A stretch of 64,000 nucleotides of DNA from assembly GCA_029204225.1 (NCBI GenBank), contig CM055097.1, positions 3,690,620 to 3,754,619 on the forward strand, written 5' to 3'. Below the pieces are notes generated by a model. That model saw only the letters and a program-made list of their open reading frames with translations, had not been told where the DNA came from and ran no database searches. The DNA comes from Diphasiastrum complanatum (Eukaryota; Streptophyta; Lycopodiopsida; Lycopodiales; Lycopodiaceae). Below are positions 10,679-20,452 of the stretch, piece after piece. The translations under genes were made by a program, and so were the position numbers. Every line of letters starts with the position of its first letter. Positions within the stretch are counted from its first letter, which is position 1.

Positions 10679-12226
10679 ATGTCATCTACTGATACTTCCC
10701 AGTCTCCGCGTTATACTATCCATCGTAATGTCCCATCTGCAACGGACATCATGATTCTTCCTAGCACAAGCATGGTCATTCAGTGGATGACCCTTGCGGA
10801 GCCTCTACTTACTGCAATGGGTATTCATGAGAGAGCCTTTTTGGGACGCATCAATATGGATTTCATCACTCTTGCCTTCAGTACGTGGAAGGAAGAGAAA
10901 TCCAAGTTTTATATCACCTTCCAAGGAGCCACACACAAGGTGCGCGTCATTGAGGCCACACTTGCAGCAATAGGAATCTCATCCGGTATGCAAGCCTCAC
11001 TCAATCACAAGCACGTCAAACAGGCCATCAAGCCATACATCGACCTCACCAACGATCTGCACTGGACTAATGATGGCTACCTTCTAGAAGCCATCACTGA
11101 GCCTTCCATCCATGCCACTGCCCAGTTCTTGAATCATTTCCTGATGGTTGGCAACCTCAGGCAAGACCGCATCACATCTCAAATCCTTCACAGGATAGTG
11201 GAGTCCCACATAAAGTTGGCCAAAGCCCCTCTTGAACCATATAACTGGTTCAAGACTGTTTCTGGTGAGCTCAAGCGAGCTATTAAGGCCAATACAAAGC
11301 AACAGTTCATCGTTGGCTCTCTATTGTCCCTCTTAGCCGCTTCTCACTTAGAAAATAGAATCCATGGCTTCCACCTGGATTCTGTGCTTTTGATTTATGA
11401 AGAAGCACTGGCCGAGTCATCTCACCAGGCCTCAAGTTCTCATAGTCGTCGTCGTCCACGCAGCGAAATCATGATTCCTGACTCGCTTTCCGCGTCACGA
11501 CGACGTACTAGGCATACCTCAGCAATTGCGCTTCCACCCCCCGCTGTTGTTCGCACTGAACTTCCCATTCCCCTCACCTCTAATGCTTCCCTTGCCTCTG
11601 CTCCCATACAAGGACAGTCTGTGACCATTGGGCCTACCGTTCTCATCACGACTGCCCAGGCCGCCTCACCCCCGCACACCGAAGCAACCTCACCCAACAC
11701 ACAGTTCTTTATGGATATGTTCGATGATTCTGACCCCCTTGGGGCCACCGAAATCTTTGAAATGCCCCAGAGCCCAGCGCCCTTTGAACCCCAATCCCCT
11801 GGAAGAGGATTCGGGCATATCCATGAAGCTACTGTTGTTGTCGAAAATGCCAGTCAGCAACCACCCACACAGGGTAGCCAAGCCACACTTCGGGTTGACA
11901 CAGCTGTAAAGTCACCAAAGCAGTTTGACGCCACAGTGCCTGAAGGGTTTGAAGACGAGAATATTTTTGAAGAAGAAGAGACCTTGGCACCTATTCCACG
12001 GCTACCAACGACAGTACCATCAGGGTCTCCTACTGCTGCCACCTCCACGATTGTCAATTTTGGTGATGCTCTCGGGTTAGTTTCAAGCCTTGGGCAAGTG
12101 ATCCAGTCTATGCTGGATAAGAAGAAGGAAATGGAGCAGAGGCTCTCTAATTTAGGATCCGAAAACACTCTGATCACCAGAAAATTGTCCAGCTGGATGA
12201 GAGGTGAAGATAGCCAAGCAACATGA
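10679..12226 (+). CDS. Extra post-pol ORF of the nested gypsy, N-terminal part
   Basis: A 515-residue frame from the ATG at 10679 (open from 10601). Residues ~1-240 look globular (AEPLLTAMGIHERAFLGRI ... HATAQFLNHFLMVG ... AIKANTKQQFIVGSLLSLLA) and vaguely recall ATHILA ORF-1 or plant retroelement capsid-like proteins; that likeness is weak. Residues ~250-470 are Pro/Ser/Thr-rich and acidic. The end (VIQSMLDKKKEMEQRLSNLG) starts a coiled coil that continues in the next frame. I see no signal peptide or transmembrane helix, so an envelope role is not supported. Confidence 0.6.
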   Translation: MSSTDTSQSPRYTIHRNVPSATDIMILPSTSMVIQWMTLAEPLLTAMGIHERAFLGRINMDFITLAFSTWKEEKSKFYITFQGATHKVRVIEATLAAIGISSGMQASLNHKHVKQAIKPYIDLTNDLHWTNDGYLLEAITEPSIHATAQFLNHFLMVGNLRQDRITSQILHRIVESHIKLAKAPLEPYNWFKTVSGELKRAIKANTKQQFIVGSLLSLLAASHLENRIHGFHLDSVLLIYEEALAESSHQASSSHSRRRPRSEIMIPDSLSASRRRTRHTSAIALPPPAVVRTELPIPLTSNASLASAPIQGQSVTIGPTVLITTAQAASPPHTEATSPNTQFFMDMFDDSDPLGATEIFEMPQSPAPFEPQSPGRGFGHIHEATVVVENASQQPPTQGSQATLRVDTAVKSPKQFDATVPEGFEDENIFEEEETLAPIPRLPTTVPSGSPTAATSTIVNFGDALGLVSSLGQVIQSMLDKKKEMEQRLSNLGSENTLITRKLSSWMRGEDSQAT

Positions 12227-12722
12227 AGAAAAGGCTGAAAGCGAAAAGAAATTGACCCAGCAACAAGCTGATCGCTTGGAAACCTACATCAGCTCCCTGC
12301 AAAACGCCCTGACAACCGCACAGGATCAGGTAGATAAGGCAGTGCAAGATGCCAAGCAACAGGTGCAGCTGCTGAAGGGGCAATTACAAATGGCCGAACA
12401 AGATCGCACATGGCTTCAAGATGAATTGGATGCGACCACCCTTGAGCGTGATGCATATATGCAAACACAAATATCCAATCATCCGGTCACGCCGACGGAG
12501 ATTGCATATTTGTTCAAGAAAGTGGAAACATACAAAGTGGCCCTTCAGGGATTCCAAGGCCGTTGTGATAAGTTCAAAGGAGCAGCTTCAACCGAGTTGG
12601 CAAAGGCAAAAGAGACCATCAATGCCTATGAAAAAGCCGTCGTTCAAGTGTTGGAAGCCGGACCACAAATCCTCGTCCCGGTCATGCCGCAATTCTCCCC
12701 TTCGCGCCAAGCAGCTGTATAG
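12204..12722 (+). pseudogene. Extra post-pol ORF, coiled-coil part (frame-shifted continuation)
   Basis: This frame carries a long heptad-rich helix: AKQHEEKAESEKKLTQQQAD, YISSLQNALTTAQDQVDKAV, LLKGQLQMAEQDR and so on, about 140 residues. It overlaps the preceding frame by 23 bases and continues its coiled coil, so a single frameshift near 12210 probably split one protein. It ends at the TAG at 12720. Such a coiled coil suggests self-association. The function is unknown. Confidence 0.6.
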
Positions 12723-13408
12723 ATGGATACAGGGGTTGATTCGATCATGGACCAAGGGGGGAGCTCCAGATCTAGCAGATCAACCGCCAACTATACCGGC
12801 AGTACAAGCGGGTCCATTCTCATCAAGGACAAGCCATTTATTCAAAAGGCCCATCAGCATCAAGGGCCAGATCCAGACCTTCTTAAAGCAGCATCCACAT
12901 GAGTCCTCGCGTGGTGGATGGGTTCTCAAATTTACGACCTCCGAGATCGAGGCCGACAAAGAATTGGACAAAATACCTGCACTGGGAGAGCAGCCGGCAT
13001 GGAGAATCATGGTTTTTGAGAAAACTCCGGAATCAATTAGGAGTTATGTCACCAGCTCTCACCAGTTACGGGTAGATCCTTATTACGTGCCAAATGCCAC
13101 GAAGACAAAAATGGAAAGATTTGGGACTAATCACCATCCATACGCCCAATTAGCCAATCATCCACAAGTCTTACTGCTGGAATATTTTAGTGGACTTTCA
13201 CCGGGCCTTACAAGCATATCAGAGAGAGTATGTCCACTCTCCGAATCCAAGGGTGTGACAATCGGCAATGTTTGCAAAAGATCGCGTCAGTGGCAACCAA
13301 ATGGGACGATTGCCTTCCTACCCTGGCATTTGATCCAAATAAGCCGATGGCCTTAGAGCAAATCAAAGATCAGTTGCCGATTGCTCGACTGTATTTCTGT
13401 GCGGCTAA
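12723..13408 (+). pseudogene. Extra post-pol ORF, C-terminal remnant
   Basis: Conserved-looking coding sequence continues in alternating frames. One frame at about 12897-13215 carries SSRGGWVLKFTTSEIEADKE and PESIRSYVTSSHQLRVDPYY. Another from about 13230 carries MALEQIKDQLPIARLYFCAA. At 13409 it runs into an inverted segment. Read from the other end of that segment, the frame continues about 45 more residues to a stop. The family is unrecognised. Confidence 0.5.
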
Positions 13409-14053
13409 GAAGAGAGGAAGAGCAAGGACATTCATCAATTCATTTCTAAAGAGAACCAATCTGCTTTATTGAAATGAGAAAATAAACATGAGGAACAGCT
13501 CGAGTTGGTCTCTTTTTATAGTAGAGAGGAGTACCCTGGCCTCTGAATCCTATTGATCCAGTCTTGCCTCTCTTTTTATTCAAATTTAAAAAAGTGTGGG
13601 AACCATCAAAATTGGAGGGAAACCCAACTTTATTCACTAACTTGACATTTAGGCCCTGCGACATTAAAAGTCCCGCAAAAAGGCCTAAATTCCTTTTATT
13701 AACATTCTAATTAATCAAATAACTATGTGGTCATCGGGTTGGACTTACCCGCGCAGGGTGCCAAATCCCTCTCACTTATTAACTAGGGTTAGGGTTGCCT
13801 TGGGATCCGCAAACCCTCCAACAGTATCCCCCACCAAAACTAGTGGCGGTCCCACGACACCTGCAATATGCAGTTATTGGGAATCTTTATTGGCTTCGCG
13901 CTGAATCTGAATTTAATGATACTGCACCTTCTCCATAAAGTCAAGGCGTGCAATATTGAAATCCAAATTATGCGGCAAGAAACAGCGGTGGGCTTCGACA
14001 ATCCACTTGGAAGTTGTCCATGAGGTGAAGCGGGATTCCCAAGAGTCTCCCAT
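13409..14053 (-). repeat. Inverted segment: element 3' end plus first half of the 3' LTR
   Basis: 13409-13823 is the reverse complement of LTR bases 2653-~3066, and 13824-14053 is the reverse complement of the element's internal 3' end, including the polypurine tract. The flanks (13408 and 14054) join logically only if the whole segment is flipped. This is a local ~645-bp inversion with breakpoints in the LTR near 3066-3073 and in the ORF tail. Confidence 0.85.
13824..13838 (-). other. Polypurine tract of the nested gypsy (inside the inversion)
   Basis: The minus strand reads TTTGGTGGGGGATAC directly before TGTTGG, the LTR start. Finding the PPT-LTR junction on the minus strand confirms that the segment is inverted relative to the rest of the plus-strand element. 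Confidence 0.7.
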
Positions 14054-14377
14054 CATTTCTCATGCTTTCTTTGGATTTTGCTAATTGTTGGATTTGATCA
14101 TTATTGGGATTGCTATTTCTTATGCTTCTTGTGAGAGAGAAGAGTAAGTTTCTATCATTGTTGTGGATTTAGGGTTAATGGAAGTAGGGTTAATGGATGT
14201 AGTGTTAATGCTTAGTGTTAATGGATGTAGTGTTAGATCCTCCATTCATGTTGAAATTTGAACTATACTATCGCTCTCATGGGAACGAACCTACGCGTGA
14301 CAACTAACTCTGTCTCTTTGATGCTAGATTGACTAGATCTTGGATTCAGGTTAGGCAAGGAAAAAAAACCCACTACA
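14054..14377 (+). repeat. Second half of the 3' LTR of the nested gypsy
   Basis: Direct copy of 3072-3408 with a ~13-bp deletion in the GAGA stretch. It ends CACTACA and is followed by ATAAT, the right target duplication. Confidence 0.85.
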
Positions 14378-14382
14378 ATAAT
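14378..14382. repeat. Right target-site duplication (ATAAT)
   Basis: Pairs with ATAGT at 2648-2652. Immediately beyond it, chromovirus RT coding sequence resumes on the minus strand (HEFIQDY). Confidence 0.7.
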
Positions 14383-15100
14383 CTTGAATGAATTCATGGA
14401 AAAATCCTGTGAAGCCCAAATTTTTTTTTACTTCCCTAATGGTTTTCAAGATAGGCCAATCACGAACTTTCTGGACGTTAATCTCCAGACCTCAATTAAA
14501 AACTATATATCCCAAATACTTGAGTCTTGCTTGAAAAAACTCACATTTAGACTCCTTAGCATAAAGCTTTGCTTACCTTAGATTATCTAAGACTGTACAC
14601 AAATGCACCTCGTGCTCTTCAAGAGTCTTACTGTAAATCAGTATCTCTAAAAGTACCACAAGAAACTTTCCTAGATATGGACGAAGGATATCGTTCATCA
14701 TCTGTTGGAAGATAGTCAAGAAATTAGTTAGACCAAAGGTCGCACCTAGAACAAAAACTAGTTTTGGATACATCCCTCTCGTGCATTCTAGTTTGATGGT
14801 ACCCCGACCTAAGGTTCAATTTGGTGAAAAACTTAGCACCATTCAATCGGTCCATTAAGTCGTCCATCCGACGTAAGGGATAACAGTTTTTAATTGTCAT
14901 TTTATTAAGCTTTTTGCAATCGACACAAAGACAAATACCGCCATCTTTCTTGTCGATTTCCCCAAGGGGATTTACTAGGCCTATTATGGCCCTTATATAA
15001 CAACTCCTTAAGTTGGCTAGCAACTTCATCTTCTTCCTTCGGGCTCATCCTATAAGGAAAAAGCAATATAGGGGAGGAGCTGTCGGGAAGAAGATCTATG
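14383..15100 (-). pseudogene. Chromovirus reverse transcriptase (broken active site)
   Basis: Minus-strand RT homology in several frames: MSPKEEDEVASQLKELL (~15050), KKDGGICLCVDCKKLNKMTI, the first catalytic region FTKLNLRSGYHQTRMHE (the usual Asp before LRSGYHQ is Asn), FGLTNFLTIFQQMMNDILRP and FLVVLLEILIYSKTLEEHEVHL. The YxDD motif expected before ILIYSK is replaced by LLE, with one codon missing, at about 14650. At 14383 the gene is cut by the nested gypsy and continues left of 2648. Confidence 0.85.
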
Positions 15101-15740
15101 TGATGGTCTACTCCCCATGAGGAGGGAAGACCCTCAGGCAACTGCTCAAGGAATATATCATTATATTCCTCCCTAAGTCTCTTAAAGATTTTGCCCTCAG
15201 GTGAAGATTCTAAATTATCATCAGAAAAAGACAATGTTTTAGGAGAAGACGATACATCAACATTGAAATTATGAGTACTAAAAGCATCTATGTATGATTC
15301 ATCTTTCAGATAACATAAGTACGAATGATACTCAAAATCCAAAATACATTGATTCGTTTCATGAGCAGTTACAAAAGGTAGATCAGGCTCATCACCTTTA
15401 AGACAAACCAGTGAGTCATTATGCAAGAAAGAAATACTATGTGATACATAATCTTTCTTTAAAGACTCATTCCTAGCATAAAACCACTCTTTACCTAGGA
15501 TTAAATGCACTTGTCGAGATTCATAACACGAAAAGATGAACTATCTACATAGTTTTGAATCTTCAACAGCACGTGGGGGACAAAGTGGTCTGAGGCCTGC
15601 TGCTCCCCACCAGCTGCCATCCTAACCATGTACTTGTGGTCACTTGGTGCGGTTGCCAACTACAGCTTCTCCACCAACTTAGCATTAGTAAAATTATGCG
15701 TAGAACCGTCGTCAAAAAGAACACTCACAGGTTGGATGCC
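15101..15740 (-). pseudogene. Chromovirus protease and protease-RT linker
   Basis: At about 15735-15640 the minus strand encodes FDDGSTHNF, the retropepsin active-site region (usual form (V/L)DTGATHSF) with its catalytic Asp. LDKC and LILGKEWF follow at ~15515-15480. The open frame 15510-14905 spans an acidic linker (FSDDNLESSPEGKIFKRLRE) and enters RT at LPEGLPSSWGVDHHIDL. A frame change near 15515 and a stop in the protease make it non-functional. Confidence 0.72.
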
Positions 15741-15802
15741 TACAAACTCACTCATACAAATGAGGTCGTGAGGTCCAAACACTACAATATCAAAAAAACA
15801 AT

Positions 15803-16852
15803 TCATACAAACTGTTTCATCTGTAAAAATACATCAATGCAACAAATAGAAGAATTACCTGGTGCCTTAAAGGAGTGGCCACCATTCTTCCGTCTCTTCG
15901 GGCAGTCCTTGGAAAGCTGCCCCTTCTCCATGCAGGAGAAACACAACCCATCGCTTTTGGCCTTATCAAAGTCCGCTCTCTCCAACCGAGGGCACTTCTT
16001 TTTCTTTCCCGAGGGGGAAGCTTCGCCGACCACTCACTCCTTGCCCTTTTTGAAAGGAGGGCCCATAGAGGGTTTGGCTTTTACTTCAGGATTTTGTTGC
16101 TCTTTGCCGGTTACAATGTGTGTCGTCGAAAATCCGAGCGAAATGCACGGTATCCTCTAAAAACTGTGGCTGATTACGATGGACCTCCAACTGATATTCC
16201 TTGGGCAAGCCCAAAATGAAATGCAACTTAAGGAGTATGTTGTATATGCGGTTAAAAAACCACGAAGTAGCCTTTTGGAAGTCCTACAAGTAGATGTCCA
16301 AGAGCTTCGTCCCCATTTGCAATGTGGCAAATCGACGATAATATTCAAAATCGTCAAGGACAAACATAAAGGCAGCTTTAAAAACTACCTTAAATTCATC
16401 CCAAGTAGTTGGGACCGTAGCTCAATCCTTAAGATCCTGCCACCATGAGTACGCTTTCCGCGTAAAAACATGATGGTCGTCGAATACGCGAGCTATTTGG
16501 TAAATCGTGCATGGAAAAATGAGAAGTCCATCGATCCAGCCAAGCTAACAATCTTGGTGTCTGTCCTTTTCTCTCCGGTAAAAAATTTTGGAGTAAACAT
16601 CAGGCTAAGGAGAGCTTGTTGAGACTGGGACATAGCCCGAATTTCGGCCTCCGCCCGTTCATGTTTAGATCGCATGTCAACAATTTGTTGTTGCAACAAA
16701 TTAATTGCACACGTCATGTTCTCCATATCAGTCCTGACGGGACTTGGAGAGGAAAAGTGGAGAGCTACGATATAAAAAACGTTAAAAGGCAACAACTAGA
16801 GCAAAAGGCCTCAAGAAATAACCAACTTGAGAACTCACAGCCTCTAAAATAA
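15803..16852 (-). pseudogene. Chromovirus gag
   Basis: The minus strand carries gag in several frames. 16795-16493 has a coiled, charged N-terminus (LLQQQIVDMRSKHERAEAEI) then FTPKFFTGEK. 16490-16160 has capsid-type sequence (TTWDEFK, FEYYRRFA). 16033-15803 has a zinc knuckle CFSCMEKGQLSKDC in which the His of CX2CX4HX4C is Gln. The loss of that ligand would weaken zinc binding. No ATG-initiated full gag is left. Confidence 0.7.
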
Positions 16853-17091
16853 CTTTTGATAATGAGGCAAAGGAAGTGAACGTACCTCCTTTACCACCTC
16901 CCCAAACCTCCTCTCCAACCTCATGCAAAAAAAGATAGGTGGGGTCAAAGAAAGGCCCCATTTGTCCCTTCTAGGCCTTTCTTACCATGTGGGGCCACCA
17001 AATGGTGCCACATGGCCCATGGGGGACCCCAAAGGTTTATGAAATTAAATTAAGGCCCCTTCTCCCCTCTCCAACTCCTACGTACCACAGC
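16853..17091. other. Anonymous sequence between chromovirus gag and the inverted-repeat structure
   Basis: About 240 bp, C/T- and G/C-rich. It should hold the chromovirus leader, PBS and 5' LTR, but I see no PBS and no match to the LTR at 1-575. I infer that the 5' end was lost when the structure beginning at 17092 arose. Confidence 0.4.
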
Positions 17092-17252
17092 TCTCTCCAC
17101 TCCTTTGGAGATCTGCAGGTATAGAGAGGGAGGAAGAAGAATGGTACAGCCATGAAAGGACAGGCCTCCAAGATTCATCTTAGCTTATTTTTGAGATTCT
17201 TCACTCTTAGAGTTAAAAAATTCAAACTTAGAAACTAAGTTTTACAACTTCT
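17092..17252 (+). repeat. Left outer arm of a ~6.15 kb inverted repeat
   Basis: About 150 bp starting TCTCTCCACTCC matches the reverse complement of ~23070-23244 with only scattered mismatches and one ~18-bp insertion (an ACCATGAAAG micro-duplication) on the right. Such outer inverted repeats suggest a foldback or terminal-inverted-repeat element. No target duplication was found. Confidence 0.7.
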
Positions 17253-17254
17253 CT

Positions 17255-17606
17255 CCTTCCCTCAGCTCTCTCTCCTCTTCCCTCTGTCTGCTCTCCTCTA
17301 TTCTCTCTCTCTACTCTCTCCTCTCTCCTCCCTCTGCTTCTCCTCTCTCTCTCTCTCTCTACTCTCCCTCCGCTCTCCTCTCTCCTATGTTCTCTCTCTC
17401 TCTCCTATCCCCTCCCTCCTCTCTTCTCTCTCTCTCTCTCTCATCCCCCTCCGCTCTTTCTCTGCTCTCTCCTCTCTCTCGCGTTGTCTCCCTCCGCTGC
17501 TCTCTCCGCTCTCCCTCCTCTCTCTCGCGCTGTCTCCCTCCGCTCTCTCTCCTCTGTCCCTCGCTCTCTGCTAGTCTCTCTCTCTCGCGCCAGGCAAAAA
17601 AATGTC
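17255..17606 (+). repeat. CT-rich low-complexity arm of the inverted repeat
   Basis: About 350 bp of nearly pure pyrimidine sequence punctuated by CGCGCTGTCTCC and CCTCCGCT blocks, ending CGCGCCAGGCAAAAAAATG. Its inner part is the reverse complement of 21797-22000. The repetitive frames of Ser, Leu, Pro or Arg, Glu, Gly in it are compositional artefacts. Confidence 0.85.
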
Positions 17607-17646
17607 CCTCGCTCTCTCTCTCTCGTGCCAGGCAAAAAAACGTTGT

Positions 17647-17681
17647 TGGGCCCTATATTATGCAAAATAATATAGGGCCCA
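17647..17681. other. Perfect 15-bp hairpin
   Basis: TGGGCCCTATATTAT is followed by a GCAAA loop and an exact complementary arm. It lies at the inner edge of the left arm of the inverted repeat. It could be a transposon-end or cruciform structure. A bacterial-type terminator is not expected in a plant genome. Confidence 0.8.
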
Positions 17682-17699
17682 GAATGACCCAAAAATCAG

Positions 17700-19033
17700 A
17701 CGAACAACAATTACGTACCTAGAACCAATCTTGAAGCGAAATAATGAATGATTAGGTACATAGCTTGGGCTCCAGAAGGGTGGACTGCAGCTGTGCAGAG
17801 ACTTTGTTAGCAAAAAAATTTTTTTGTTGTTGCCAGGGAAGTACTATTCCCTCACCCTCCCGATCCATACTGCAGGTCAGTGGATTGAACATAATTGTTC
17901 AGACCTACGCTGAGCACCATTTGTTTTGTCTTTTTTTTTTTTTGAACTAATTTCAAACGATAAAAAAATCATTTCTTGAAAAGAAATCAAAGGTAAAAAG
18001 CTACTAAGTAGCTTTAAGCCAGCCAATTGCCTATATTTATGCAAACTTGAGACTTAAAGTTTGAATAAATAATAATTATAAAACCATAGTGAATAGCCTG
18101 TTTTTTTTATATTTTAAAACAAGCTTAACATTCACATACTAGCCTTTAGGAGATACTCAAAGATTTCTCTCCATTCTGAACTCTTTTTGGAGCTGTAAAA
18201 GTTGGAAGGAGGGCGCCCCAGCAATGTGTAGCATCAGCCAGGAGGCCACAGGCAGCCGCAAGCCAAGGAAGTAGATGAATTAGTTTCTACGGTGGCTGCC
18301 ATAGCATGAATGGAGGTGAAGAGAGCAAGAAGGGAGGAGGAGGAGCCGTGAAGGCCTCGTGCGCCTCTAGTGTGGCTAGTGCAGTAGCGGCTGGAGGAGT
18401 CTAGTGGATGTATGACTCCGGATTAGCACACAAATTGCTATTGGATGGTCGGATTTGTTCCATCATGATCAATGACCAGGGTAGAGTTTTAGAGGACAAG
18501 CGTGGGCCGTTGGATTGCTATCAGCCATTGGATGAAGTAGAAAATATCTTGAAGGGTTTTGAAGTGCATTCCGGCCTTCAACCTCATTAAGAATATTCAT
18601 ACTAAAATTGGAGTTGGGTCTCTTCACAAGTGAAGTGGGAAGTTTCTTCAAGGTGAAGAAACAGTTCAAAAACAAGGAAAATCCCTACTTTTGGGTCCTT
18701 TGTCCGTTTTGACCCAAACGAAAGGCTATAACCTCCAAACGAAGGGCACTTGCACTGTACCTGCAAGAACAATACAGCAAAACAGAGTGATTGCAGCGGA
18801 GAAAGTGTTTGGAGTGCGCCAAAAGTGATTTCACCATTTCACTGGGCACGTAGTTGGGAGTTGACGACTAAGTGCATTTCGGAAGGCGACGTCAATTTGG
18901 CTTACAAATTGGTGGAAAAGCCGAGTGGCCTGGTAAGGAAAAAAGTGCAGGTCATTATTTTCAACTTCTGACATCATTTCTGGCCTCGGCATACTACTTT
19001 TAGCCTACGACAAAAGTTTCAAGCAGTTTTGCG
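17700..19033. other. Non-coding stretch before copia A (probable leader/LTR remnant)
   Basis: About 1.3 kb with no convincing gene. 18180-18420 is GA/GC-rich. 18420-18960 has composition similar to the gag that follows, so it may be the element's leader or a degraded LTR. I found no matching LTR copy in the window. Confidence 0.35.
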
Positions 19034-19570
19034 ATGACAAACATGGGAGAGTCCATTTTGAGTGAAAGTAGCAAATTGGACGGGATTTCCAACTATGCAG
19101 TGTGGAAATTCAAAATGAAAAACATACTGATGGAGAAAGATGTGTGGGAAGTCATCACAAGTGATGAGAGAAGGCCGTCAAATGAAGCGGATATCAAAGT
19201 GTTCGACAAAAAGATGAGGAAAGCTTTGACCTTCATTAACTTGTCAGTGAAGGATCACATCATTATCCACATTTGTGATGTTGTTACACTCAGACAGGCA
19301 TGAGATGTGCTAAAGGAGCAGTTCGAGACGTCAAATTTGTCAAGAATCATATTTCTGAAGTCAAAGCTGAATAGTGCCCGAATGGAGCAAGGAGAGCACA
19401 TTCAGACGTATATGACCAGAATCAAGACAATGAGGGATGAACTGCATTATATTGGTGAACGCATACGTGATGTGGAGCTGGTGCACAATGCATTATGCGA
19501 CATTGCAGAACCCTATCAGATGTTTGATGAGCTCACAAGAATCTTGATGCAGGATGAGCAACGGTGAGAA
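19034..19570 (+). pseudogene. Copia A: gag capsid region
   Basis: Frames 19034-19303 and 19307-19567 encode Ty1/copia gag: SSKLDGISNYAVWKFKMKNIL (the usual gag start LNGxNYxxWK), then LKEQFETSNLSRIIFLKSKL and YMTRIKTMRDELHYIGE. A TGA at 19301-19303 separates the two, with coding resuming in a shifted phase. Gag assembles the particle. The element is truncated further on. Confidence 0.85.
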
Positions 19571-19573
19571 ATA

Positions 19574-20452
19574 GTGAAAGCTAGACGTCATAATACTGAC
19601 GATCAAGCACTTGCAACACTCCAAAAACAAGGCAAGGGCAAGAAGAAGTCTAGACAACAATTTTCCAAGTCTCATGAGGATGAGAGATCTTCTAGTAAGA
19701 CCAAGAAGAAAGACAAGTGCTTTCGTTGTGGTAAAAAGGGCCATTGGAAGAGTGAATGTCGCAAATTCCTGGTGGAACAAGGCAAGGGAAAACCAAAACA
19801 AGAAGGTAACCTTGTTGATGAGGGTGAGATTGAAGACTCTAGCATCTTCATATCTGCATTGTCATCTAATCAAGATGATCAAGCGTGGTATATTGACTCG
19901 GGATCCACAAGACACATGACAGGTAACAAGAATTGGTTCAGTAGCTTGAAAGTGTTGGATAATGGAACGTTCGTTTCACAAGCAAATGGTGATGTGTGCA
20001 AGATCAAGGGGATAGGCACCGTTTCAATCCAACTACCTGATGGCAAAAGCGAGATGATCAGGGAGGTACTTTACGTACCAGGTTTGAAGAAAAATCTACT
20101 TTTTGTTGGAGTCATTACTGATCAAAAGTTGAAAGTAGAATTCGCCCATGATTGTTGCTTTGTGAAGGATGTGAACCAAAAGTTCAAAGTTATTGCGGAT
20201 GGAGTAAGGGAGCCCAATACAAAATTGTACAGATTGAATGCTACAATCAAGGGGCAACATGGACTCGTATCGTCCATTCCTTCACAAACTGAGTTGTGGC
20301 ATAAGAGGCTTGGTCACTTGAACTTAGGAAGCCTCAGTTTGATGAGAAAATTGGAGAAGGTAACAGGATTGCCTACTATAGAAGACCACTTGAAATCGAT
20401 GTGCAAGTCATCATTGTGCATATGGGAAGCAACATCGAGAGAAGTTCAATAA
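19574..20452 (+). pseudogene. Copia A: zinc knuckle, protease and integrase zinc domain
   Basis: An open frame of 292 residues. It holds a CCHC knuckle (CFRCGKKGHWKSEC, residues ~55-68), a protease with the active-site DSG in AWYIDSGSTRHMTG, the RT-upstream signature VLYVPGLKKNLL, and the GAG-pre-integrase motif ELWHKRLGHLNLGSL. The integrase HHCC second half is damaged (CKSSLCIW) and the frame ends early by frameshift at ~20420. The protease motif is intact. Confidence 0.88.

Larger units (their letters stand above)
2653..14377 (+). mobile_element. Nested Ty3/gypsy retrotransposon, Tat/Athila-like, ~11.7 kb
   Basis: The element has LTRs of about 756 bp, a primer binding site, gag, protease, RT, RNase H, integrase and a large extra ORF region before the 3' LTR. 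The order PR-RT-RH-IN, the lack of a chromodomain, the TGGTGCCGTTGCCGGGGA-type PBS and the post-pol ORF fit the Tat/Athila branch. It sits inside the RT gene of an opposite-strand chromovirus. Numerous stops and frameshifts, a lost RT active site and a rearranged 3' end show it is dead. Clade placement is inferred from layout, not from a tree. Confidence 0.85.

Noticed and set aside
10679-12226. Retroviral-type envelope protein
   Set aside because: No signal peptide, transmembrane helix or Cys-rich ectodomain; the coiled coil alone is not enough.
17647-17681. Rho-independent terminator
   Set aside because: Everything else in the window is plant nuclear; a hairpin here is better explained by repeat structure.
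17387-17722. Ser/Leu-rich frame in the CT tract
   Set aside because: Compositional artefact of the pyrimidine repeat arm.
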